This document shows positions 13,401-25,400 of a stretch of DNA of 64,000 nucleotides, in pieces. This stretch comes from Lineus longissimus. Its lineage: Eukaryota > Nemertea > Pilidiophora > Heteronemertea > Lineidae. Both the position numbers and the translations under genes were made by a program. Each line of letters opens with the position of its first letter. Positions within the stretch are counted from its first letter, which is position 1. The stretch lies in NCBI RefSeq assembly GCF_910592395.1, contig NC_088311.1:622501-686500 (forward strand), read 5' to 3'. The notes under the pieces were generated by a model. The model was not told where the DNA came from, did no database searches, and worked only from the letters and a program-made list of their open reading frames with translations.

Positions 13401-16400
13401 TATTTGTAATTAGAGCAGACCACAATGTGCAGATGGAATGTCTTCTGACTTTTGACATCTCATCTCATATTCTGTTGTGAAAAAAGTGATGGAGTTATTA
13501 GAGTTTAGTAGAATAATGACCAATGGTATTTGCTTTTGTGTTTAGTTGCAGCGTTGCGGTAATGTACCCTGCTATGACCCTGCTGACGACTTGGTTTTCA
13601 CACTTGCTATGACATCGTAGGGTTTTTAAATCTGCAAAGTGTCCGATATTAGAGAAGAAATGAGAAGCCATGTCTGTTTGGGCTTGCCTTTTCTGCGATG
13701 GTTGTCGTCAGGGATGTGGGTGGGTAGTATAAACGTTGGCCTGTACCACACTGATGACCCCCTCCCCCAATCCCTGACCTTCTATGTTCCAGATAATTCA
13801 GGTAATTGCCCACAGGATAGGTCTTAATTGCTAATTGTGAAATAGCTATACATCATGACTCTATCAAAGATGTGTCTTGTGATGGAGTGGGTACACAGTG
13901 AAGTTGGAACTGAGGCTTGGACCCATCACTTACACCTTTTTGTCATGCATTGCATGCCTTCCTAATGACTGTCTTGCCATTGGACTCACTGAAGAAGACT
14001 GTCTTTAATATGTCTTTATGAATATGGATAGGTGATATCTACAGGCTCGGCTACACTAAAATAGTAAATTCCTGGAACTCTTATTCCCAGGATCATTTTG
14101 AGTGGTTTTCAAGGTTACCAGATGAGACCTGGTCATAAATATTTAGAAAGTTCTCAGAATCTGTAGTCCCTTGGCCAGTTTTCCTGGTATTGGTGAAATT
14201 GTCCACTGTACCAGGATGAGAGTCATATGTTGTTGTTCAGCCTGGCCTGCTTGTTTTGGGCGAGTTGATCCCTTTGACCTATTGACTTCTCCCCCTGGCT
14301 GGGCGATATCACTGGTCCTGTTGGGCTGTTCACCTGTTTGGTACTGTAGGGACACAGGAATGAGTTAATTCAATTCGGTTGTATATCTGTGTCACTATTG
14401 GTACACGTGTGTATAGAGGGCCATTATTTGATTTGGAGAGCTTTTATGGAGTATTGGTTGTGTTGAAGTGTTCTTTGACAAAGTGGACTATCTCAACGAA
14501 GCTACTGAAAACCAATGCCATGTTTGAGGTCAGTGGGTCACATTTTTAACAGAGCATGTTCGAAGAAAATGGAGGCCAAAATTCAAAGTTTCGATTGCAT
14601 ATCACAGTCTGGGTCAGACACCCACTCAATCTGGCTTAAGTTCAGGTGATTCATAAGTAACTGAAAATTGCCCTCAAACTTGCTAATATGTCTGTAAGTG
14701 ATTGGTCGCACTCTGTGACTTTTCCCTTCAATTAAGAATAGGCTGTGATGTAATTCATTTGTAGTACACTGACACACATACCTGTTACAATGGTAAAGAA
14801 AGTGTCCCATTGATGTGACATATTGACCGAAATTCACTTTCTTGAATGAACATGACCTCCTGCAGTGTAAATTGTTCATGGACAAAAAATGCCATTATGC
14901 ATTTGGCCTTGCTCAGTTAAACAATTATATTTTTGGTAAACACAATTTGAGGTAAAAAAAACCTGACTGAGATGTCGTCTGCTGAACTCTGACCTGTTGC
15001 AAGCTGTGAGCAGGTATCAGGTGCTTAGAGACAGCTTCCACAAATACCTCAACAGTTTCTGTCTGTCTTTTATCATTTCTATTTTTGACTTAACTATTTT
15101 AATTGAGTGTAACCGTATGTGAATCTGATGACCAGGTTTCTTGGTCTTTAGATTCTCCTTTGGATGGTCCACATCGCCATCATTGTCCTCAAAATTAGCC
15201 AGTAGGCCCAACCATAGTCATGTATGGGGGCATATCTAGCTTGGGTGGACAATGTATATAGTTACCATCACAATGACTAATGAGTGATATGAAAACCCAC
15301 ACAATTTCATGGTTTGATAATGGATTAACTCTTGACTACCAGACCCATCAAAAAGGAGTTATTCCACTAACTGCTCTGAAGATGACTGTCACGACAAACA
15401 CGTCTGGTTCAAAATCATGACACCATTCTCAATTCCACTAACACTGATGGTTAGAATCTTATCAAGTTGTTTTTGTTGATCTTATCTGAGATATGGCGAT
15501 CCTTTGTTGACAAAAAAGCTGAGTTGATGTCTCCCATGCACATGCGGCTTGGTGCCCGACTTTCCAAGAACAGGGCAGTCCTAACCCGTCACTCCTGCCA
15601 ACTTGACATCAATGTAGTCTACATGCTTTATCAGTGTCGCTTTATCAGTGTCTCGACCACTCTTGAAACGAATGCTTTGAAGTGTCCCCATTGACATGCT
15701 TGACTCACTCTATGGACAGTTGGAGAAATAGAGGGTGTAAAGAGTGAGTTAGGCATAACATGATGTCTTGGTGATAACTCATGTATCCTCTTACTGTATC
15801 AATTCTCCTGGCCTTGGCAATTCCTGATTAAATTACCGATGATAATTTGTGATAATTTAGAGTACATTTTTCTTCTGATATCAAATTATGGATACTTCTT
15901 ATCATAAACATTGCATTCCAATTGTTTACAGAAGTGTAATTTGACCCTATAAATTGAGTGAACTCTCTGACATATTCCCATAATGTTAATGTGCATTTCA
16001 AGATGTATTTCGGTAAATTATGATTGGAACTTGACGTCAAAGAGGTCATATCCTGAAACACTCGATCTGAATAAAAGTGAAGTCTGTAATGATAATTTTC
16101 AAAAATTGTTGAGAGTTGTTTTCGAAACTCGGTAAACTTTTTTCTCACCATCTGAAACATGAAGCTAAGTCATTTCCAATGTTTCATCAAAGATGGAGCA
16201 TTCAGTGTGGTCAATACACTTGACCTCTCAGATGAAATCTATCATACCTCAAGTGAGCCGTTACCACTTCTTATAAAAAGTTACCAAACCTTTGATTGAT
16301 TATTCATTACCGAGATTGACTCATTCGATGGCGTCATATGCCAAGTCTTGCATAATCATTCGTCTTATATGGATCTTTGGCGAGATTCTCTGGAATGTGT

Positions 16401-19400
16401 TGCAAAGCTGGGTTTGTCCAAATTTGTAGAAACTGGACTTTATGAACCGGTGAGTTCATCTTGCCTCTCAGAAACTAGGGGCGGTCATGTCAGTTAAGAA
16501 AACTACATCCTTACATCACAGTTTGTCTTCTAACTCGAGAGAAACTGGTAAATTATCAAAGAGAGTGAAATGGTAAACCAATAGGTCATGACATGGCTGC
16601 GTGACTTCTGTCACCGTGTAGAAGTTGATATGGAAAATGGAAGATCGTCATGTTGTCTGGCCTATTCTGGGCAATGTGCAATGGAGAGGTGACTGGAGCA
16701 GGGTGATATCAACCGTAACATTTATGATTGAACACGATTGTTCTGTAGGTTTCTGTTAATACTCTCACATTGCAGCCCTGCATGTGTTGATGCATTTCAA
16801 GTACAGCCCTTGATTGGGCTAATTTATTACAATAGTGGCACCCATGTGACTAATTGAATACACATGCTTAATAAGCTGTTTCAATATATTGCCTACTTGT
16901 CTCACATACATGTTTCTTGCATGCTGAATAGGCTGCTTATAAATGTCCCCATTCTGCAATCATTCATGTAGGGGCTCAAACAGCTCATTTCATGTCACCT
17001 TTCATAGTCAAATTGTTTCTTTGTCAACACATTGTTCCATAAAAGGTGGCTGTTATTCCGCCATTTCCTGGAAATCATGAATATGCATGAGCTGGTTTCA
17101 GATCTTCCCGCGACCTGTGTTGTCTTTACTAGTTTAACCTTTACTCACATTGCAGGGTGGCACCACTGTATGCGTGTCCATATTAAACTTTATTCTTTAA
17201 TTTTGTTGCAGTGGCTATGAATTCGTAAAGCATGATTCCAGTCATAAATTTAGTATCCGTTGTTGAGTAAATTTGTTCATCTCTCTTGTCAGTTGTCTCA
17301 TTCATTATTCATATCATACATGATAAGTAATTTGTGTATCGTACACTTTGTAATGTATATCAAAGTTATGTTGAGTTTCAAACATTTAAGTCACTCGATC
17401 TGTATCATACTCGGGGAAGAGTACATGTAGCGCTGTTCATAATCCTTGTTATTGTCCCTTTCCAGAGGAGCCAACAACTGCAGCACCTGTAACACCCCCT
17501 ACAACAACAACAACGACCAGAAGGTCAACTACGCCCAGACCAGCTACCACAAGGCGGCCAACACGACCAGCTTCAGTTGTTGTTACAGGAAGTCCTGCAG
17601 TAAAATGTGAGGCTCGAGTTGAGAGGGAGATCAATTGGCCAGAGACAAGACCTGGTTACGTTGTGCGCTCATGTCCTAACGGCATGACTGGTCAAGCTCG
17701 ATGGCAGTGTGGCTTGGATGGCTGGATTGGCAGCCCTGACCTCAGTCTTTGTCAGAGTAAAGTCAGCGTGAATCTTAAAGAGTTGGTAAGTTAGCATCGG
17801 TCTTCAAAGATCTCACAGGGTGGTATGTTAGCTTGAGTCAGCAAGGATCTCACAGAATTGGTAGGTTAGCTTGGTTTAGCAAAGGTCTCACAGAGTTGGG
17901 AAGTTAACATGATTGAGCTGAATCTCTGTGTCCTTGAGTATGTCCCTCTATGAAGTTGGATAGAATCATGTTGTCAGCAAACCTGGATAGACCAATGACC
18001 AATATGTAGCCCTCTGTGCATGATCAGCTGCATTTACCATTTTAAATGTATTTTGTTATTTTCTCTTCAGAACGAGGAGGGAGAAAAGTCTGAGATCGTT
18101 GCCAAGGAGCTTGAAGAGGTGACGAAAACACAGCCGATGTATGGTGGTGACCTTGTGGCTATGACCAAGGTCATGCATGATGTGGTGAAGAACCTGAAGG
18201 AAGACCTCAAGGACACGACACCAACAGAGAAGCTGGAGATAGCAAATGATGTCAATTCTGTAAGTTATGGATCCCTTGGGGGCCTTGATGTGCTCTTCAG
18301 TCAGTGCAAGTCAGTCCCATTGGTGTTGTCACATGGTTGTGAAATCTCTATTTCTGTCACCAAACCTTTGAAATACTTATCATTTTCATCTGTTTCAGGC
18401 ATTAGTGAAGAGCACTAGTAACATACTGTCAGAGAAACAGTCCAGTTCATGGAAAGATTTGCCAAAGACGAAGCAGACCAAGGTGGCGACCACGTTGGTC
18501 GATAGTATTGAGGAGAGCGGTTTCGAACTGGCAGAAACTATGGACAAGTCAACCAAGGTGACATGTTCCAGTGAGAATGTGTTGATGAAGGTTGAGAGAG
18601 TTGATAGCAGGTCGGTGACGCAAGACATGGTGTTTCCCGAGGAGGTGGATCATGAATTGCCCACACCGGAATCCAAACTGATGGAGGATAAGATCACTCT
18701 TCCTGCCAGTGCTCTACAGGCTGAGGCTCAAATGACTGGTGAGTTATCCTTGTTTTGGGCCATCTTTGACATCAAAATTAGTCTCATCAGATCCTGAGGG
18801 GAATGTTAAGCAAAGCCTGTAATACTTTAGGGCAGTCCCTCAACTCTCTGTTACTTGAGCTGCTATTTTGTCTTTTCAGGAAGAGTGACTGTTGTGTTCA
18901 CCGTTTACGACAACATTGCAAAATACATGAAGACCAATGAGACGAAGAACTCCACCAACACGACTGTCATCGTCAACTCGAACATCATCTCGGCGTCGAT
19001 CAACAGTGGAGCATCCATTAAGCTACGGGAGCCTGTTCTCTTCACGATGAAGCATACAACCACTGAGAATGTGATGAATCCCGTGTGTGTCTTCTGGGAT
19101 TACATCGAAAAGTAAGTCTGAACTCTTGTTCAGTGTTGATTAGTTTGGCCCCAGACAAGGCAGGGTCTGAGATGATGGAGATGTCCAATTCAGATATCAA
19201 ACCTTAGACATGATGTTCATGATTCACTTCAGGCCTTGATTTTCTGACATTCTCTGATGAGTTTCTACGTCTTCTTCCAGGAACATGGTTGGTGAGTGGT
19301 CTCCCCAAGGTTGCAGCCTACGCAGCTCCAACGTGACCCATACCGAATGTCAGTGCGACCATCTCACTAACTTCGCTGTACTTATGGATGTGGTTGGAAC

Positions 19401-22400
19401 CAAGGTGAGGTTCTGTCTATTAAAATCAGGTGTACTCTGATATAGTGAGCCCTGTTTGTTAACTGTTAAAGGAATCACCCACTGTAGGACAGAGTTTGGA
19501 CAGCCACTCAGCTGTAGATGACATTATTGAATCATGCCTGAGGATGATTGCACCTGTTGACTCTCACATTCTTCTTCCAGTTGGACCCTGGTCACGAGAT
19601 GTCGCTCCAGATCATCACGTATGCAGGATGTGTTGTGTCTATCGTCTGCCTCTTCCTTGCCTTCCTCACATTCCAGTGCTTCAGGTAAGAAAACATCTCC
19701 CTGAATCAGCAATTGAAATCTATCATCAAAACTTTTGCAGGATCAGAATTATATACTTTGCACATGACTGGACTTATCTTACCAACTGCTTGTTTTCCAG
19801 AAACCTTCAAAGTGACAGAAATACCATCCATAAGAATCTGTGCCTGAGTCTGCTGTTGGCTGAAGTGATCTTCCTGGCTGGCATCATGCAGTACAGACAT
19901 GTGGTAGGTTGAACGTCCTCTCTCCTACATTGTGGATTGTGTTCTAATAACTTGAGCCAGTGATCTAATGATCATGTAAACATCTTCCTTTCCAGATCCT
20001 GTGTTCAGTAATAGCAGGCGTGCTTCATTTCCTCTTCCTGGCTTCCTTTGCCTGGATGTGCCTCGAAGGTGTGCAGCTCTACGTCATGTTGATCGAGGTG
20101 TTCGAGGCCGAGCGCTCACGCGTCAAGTGGTACTACCTGTCAGGGTATGGCCTGCCTGCCGTCGTTGTTGCCATTGCTGCTGGGGTGCACCACGAAGGAT
20201 ACGGAACAGAGAGGCAGTAAGTTGACCACGTCATCTGTTTATGCACTTATCTCATTCAGTTGAGGTCATATTCATCAAAGACTTCATGTACCAGTAACTT
20301 TTTCTTGTAAGATATATGGGACTTGTTGTTTCCTGTCAGCTAAGTTTTGCCTTTGCTTCCTTGTAGTTGCTGGTTACGTACAGACACATACTTCATCTGG
20401 GCGTTTGTCGGCCCTGTTGCAGCTGTCATTACTGTAAGTAGACTTTTGTATTCTTGGTTGGGACCAGGGTCTGCCTCAGTGCACTCTACAATGGCTGTCA
20501 CTATTGTTGGTCTTCACAGAGGCACTCTAGGGTGTCACAGCGCTCACTTGAGCTTGATTTGTGAAGAACAAAGCAGCAGCCTGACAGGTTTTGAACCCAC
20601 GACTCTTCGAATGAGAGTGGGACATCTTTAACCTTCTTGTGGTTCTTGAATGGTTCTGATCTTCTTTTCAGGTCAATATTGTGATGTTGAGTATCGCCAT
20701 CTACATGATGTGCCGCCACGCCAAGATGGCGTCGTCACTCAAGTCAAAAGAGAAGTCTCGCCTACAGAATGTTAAGTAAGTTCCGAGTCTTTATCAACCC
20801 GATGTTGCAATCATAACTAACCATTCATCAAAGTCTCACCAATGTCCTGTTGTAACAAGCACTTTAAGAGACGGCACCTTCCAGGTTTGTCTCTGTCAGT
20901 ATTCATTAGTTCTATTGACAAAGGTTCAAGCTTTGGTTCTATTCATTTGCATGGGATTTAGTTCTTTACGAGTGCTTTGGCCTACCGTCACACTCATGCC
21001 AGCCCAGTCAGATTTGGCCTGATGCTAAGATACTTGGCTCAGGCAGCCGTGTGCCTAAACAGCCCAAGTTTCAACAGCCTTGTCCATTGTTAGTTGTTAT
21101 GTTAGCACAACCCACAAAGCTTTTAGCCCAGAGATGTTTTGTGTTTTAAGCAGGGCTTAGATAGTCTCCACTCCTATAGCCTGTGGTCAAAGAGAGGCCA
21201 GATTGGCTGCCGTGGCCATGGAGAAGCTTATCGTAGCCAGTGTACTGTGTCATCAAATGACTCGGCAAAAGCATAATTTCCATGTCTTTGTCTTTCACGT
21301 CTGTAGTAGCAGCAAAAAGTGTCTTGTCCAGCAATCTAACGAGAGTATTAACAAGCAAGAGTTACCTTTCACTGTGTAAGCGTTAATCTCGTTTTCGCAT
21401 GCATCTTCATGGTTTTCATTGAAGTTCGTTCCAAAAGCTTTGCCGGAATGACATGGTGAAGTATTGGTGATTCTCGGGGATATCACCTGAATCCTTCCAC
21501 GAGGAAGACAGAAGTAGAAGAACAGAATATTCCGGCAAGCTTTGAGTTGAATGAACCATGTTTTTTAATCAGTGTTTTTGCTTTAGTTGTCTTCATTTGT
21601 CCCTTTTCTCAAGAACCTTGTTAGTGTTTCTTGATAATTGGATTCCGATGCAGTTGTGTTTTCATGTATTTACGACTTTTTCAAAGTTTTTGCCAGTCCA
21701 TGTTTCAGTTTGCTTTTGGTGTGCCTCTGGCATGTGTAGGTGTGATTCAACGTTGAATTTTCATTGTGGCGATTTTGATTAATAGACCAGTTATGGGTAG
21801 CTGGAAATTGAGGATACCCTCACCGGAATCCTTTGTGGCTTGTCGAAATTGAAAGGCAAATGGATGCCTTTCACCCCTCATTGACAGGCAGCCTGTCAGC
21901 AGTATCTTGAATCACTGATCTTACTCACATTTTGTATATTCTATCATCATTTTGAACACACTGTGAATGGTTACTGTGTGGTATTATGGTGTGATCAATT
22001 GGTAGCTAGGCATGTGTGTGTAAACTTATTGCATGATTGGGGTTGCTTTTGAAATAGGCAGACAAAGAGCCTTCTCCAGTTTGGTGGTTCATTCTGCCAA
22101 AAGTGATCTTGAGTAATCTGTAGGTTTGTGGTCAGTAAGATGTTAAGTGTTGGCTACATTTGTCCGATGTTATCATTGATCAGTTCTGTAATGCTATCGA
22201 CAATAAAGAGAATTCAGTGAAGCAACATGATTGATGTGTTGTTGGTACAAGAGTCAAGCTTGTTCATTGAAAGGCATTGAAAAAGTGATAAATGGTTTGG
22301 AGTTAGGATACTTGTGTTTCTGACTTTGATTCATTCACCTCTGTTATCATGACTGTATGTGTTCTATTCTTCCTTTCGTGCTCTCTAAAGTGGATCGAGT

Positions 22401-25400
22401 TCACACGCGACATCCAGTGGTGGGACAGACAGTAAACGTGTCAGTGTTCAAATGTCCAACAACTCCATCAACGTAAAGGAGACGCCAAAACGTTTAGCGT
22501 CGGACGCCTGGTATGATAGGTGTTGTCATCGTCTGCATGCCATCCATTCCACGGTTTTTTGTTACATTTTGGTTTAAATGTATGACGACGCATTATGCTT
22601 CATGTTCATTACAATATGTTTCGCTGGATTTGGCCTTGATGTTTCATTGAAGTCTGCTTACACTCTTCAGTTCTCCAACACCCAGGTGTTGAACTGTAAG
22701 ATGGTGATCCCATCCATAAATCTCTGGCATTTCTGTTGGATTAACCAGTGTTATTTACTGTTAGCCTGAAACCTTTATAGCACTTTATACATAGTTCGTT
22801 TTTATTTTCTTTATTTTCTTTTTGTTTGAATTTCTAACCGTGGTCATTTTTGTTGTGATGCCACATGTTCACTCTAACATCTGTGAGTGTACAAAATGTT
22901 AGCAGAAGTTTTGGGGTTCTTTAAAACCACCGTAACCTGAATACCATTTGATTCCCATCTATATTCATGAGATCTCCGTCTCTGAAGAAGTATTTTCCTT
23001 TTGTTTAAGTCAAATTAAGAGATCTCCAAATCCCGAGTGTTAGTTATCTACTGTCTGCCTCGTCCAATGCTTTTTTGCTTTGTGTGTGGGTTTCAGCAGA
23101 TTTCATTCCAACTACTGATGTCTGTCACCCTGGTGGTTGATAGCTTCCAAAAATAAGTTGATGTTCCCATTGGTAACCCAACTCTGGCCAGTTCCTTGCC
23201 ATGGGTTCCTAAATCTCCACCCATAATCATGGCCTTATACTCTTGTCTATATATCCCATTAGTATCCCATATTTTGGAAGTGTTGTAATCATAATCATTT
23301 ATTCCTTGATTTGAAAGCTGTTCGATGAATCCTGATGTTTGTTTGAGTCGTTTCTGTTTCAGGCCTGTTTCTGCAGATGCTCACCCTTTAGGAGAGCCAG
23401 AAGATAACCTCAAGGATTTGTCCATTGCGGAGAAGATTGATTTATCATGATGTTAGAAAGATACTTTGATGACATTTAAACTTACTTGTGCCCTTATCTA
23501 ACTGTTTGACTGAACTTTGTTGCTCCTTTTGCATGTGCAGTGAACGAAGTCTTAGCGTCTCAGAAGAGGACACTCGAATTAAAAAGCGGCTAACCAAGAC
23601 GGCGTAAGATGTTGTGATTCTATGCCAGTATTGACGCTACCCTTCCCATCCCCCATCCTAGAATGGAAGTCTCCTTACAGACTTGACCCACCCCTCGTTA
23701 TTGCTGTGGTTAAACTTGCTTTCTTGAGCTTCAACATGCCCCTGGATAGGCTAACATGGACAATGATCTGTAGAGTAATAGTTCACACTAACATCCAAGG
23801 CTGATGACCAGCTTGGTTTCACTGCTTTACAAGCTAACTGTGTTTATAGCCAAACCCAGCAGGTTCTCTCCTTTGACGATTGTCAGACTGCGTTTTTGCA
23901 AAAGTTTTCCACTCCTGGAATCCTGCTAGGTCTAGGTGTAGGCGGTATGGCTTAGAAACCCTGGTTTATTGGTATGGCCCAACTCCTGCTTTTCAGATTT
24001 TCATTCCCCTGCTGTAAACTCTGCTCTTGAGATGTCTGAAGAGCATGTGGCATGAAAGTCACTTATGAAGACTTGTTTGCTGCTGTCATTGAGTTCTTCT
24101 TTTAAGTAATAGCCATGGACAACAGAACTCATTGATGACATTCAGTTTCTACCAAATTGAATATAATGTCATGCCAGACAGATCACATATCAACATGATA
24201 TTCTTGTTTGCCATATCTTGGTCACACCGTGTTTGTCTTTGCAGGGCTTGGATCAAAGGTGCTGTCATCCTGGTGGTCCTACTGGGCCTGACCTGGTCCT
24301 TTGGCCTCCTCTACATCAGTGAGGACTCGGTCGTGATGGCGTACATCTTCACCATCTTGAATACTCTGCAAGGACTCTTCATCTTTGTCTTCCACTGTAT
24401 CATGAATGATAAGGTAATGTAGATCACCCCTGACCACTGTTATCCCCATGTCACCATTGTCAGTCATTGTTGTGAAATTGACCATGTGCTTTATGTGATC
24501 AGTGAAGCTTGTTGTGTTAACATCTCTGGTTAATACAATGATGTGATTGAATTGGGTGCAGTGCAGTGTGGTTCTGAATGAACCTGAAATCGAACGCCAC
24601 CAGTGGTTTGATCTGAGTATACAGGAGAGAGCATGAAGCTAAGATAATAGGTCATTAAGGTTGTAGTGTAATTGTACTTGATATGATTGTTTTGTGCAGT
24701 CTTTGTGTCCAGGTAATTGTATGACAAGTATGCATTGATTTGTTAACAGGTTCAGAAGGAATACAAGAAGTGTGTACGTCGTACATCGTGGATGCCGGAG
24801 TGCATCCGTGTGGCCTACGGGGGCCAGCCTGTCGGATACAACCCAGGATCGTCTGGTAATACACCATCAAGGTCCAACTCAACTGCTGGCAATGTAAGTA
24901 TATAATCAAGCTGTAGGTTCAGTCTTGTTATACACTTCTTCACGATTGAGTAGCAATTATTAGATGCTGCATCATGCTATAAACAGTTGGTTTGACTCTG
25001 GTCTACCCCTTCCCTGTTAATACAAGTTCTCCTTCTTGTTCTTCTGCATTATTTCTCTCAATATGCACTCTCCTCTGTGTGTTCTCATCTTGGCTGGTCT
25101 TGACAATGCTGGTTTGTGGCCTGATTATCATCTGCTAATGGCACAACTCAGCAGTCAATGGTAATCTATGCGCTCTGTACAGTCATGAACTTTCTTAGAC
25201 ATGAATGGACCAGGTCACAAAAACAAAGACTAATATCTCTCTCGCATCTTTTGCAGAAACTGTTTAATTCTATTTTCGGTATACATGTATCAGACATTCT
25301 CCTCACCACTACGCACCTCTTCTCCTAAACACTTCATTCATCTATCTGTCTTGTACAATCCCCGATCATGGCCCCCCCCCCGAAAAGGTCATCAATTGAT

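Larger units (their letters stand above)
8197..17465 (+). other. Large latrophilin intron (about 9.3 kb)
   Basis: This is the longest intron in the window. It holds the 28-bp minisatellite (10083-10697) and the doubtful 9-nt exon at 13793. The rest is unique AT-rich DNA in which I see no domain-coding exon. Frames such as 9587-9844 and 12511-12699 lack splice support or similarity to anything I know. Confidence 0.6.
20776..24244 (+). other. Latrophilin intron region between TM5 and TM6
   Basis: Apart from the two optional exons and the doubtful terminal exon, this 3.4-kb stretch shows nothing I recognise. Constitutive splicing joins 20775 to 24245 in phase 2. Confidence 0.6.
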
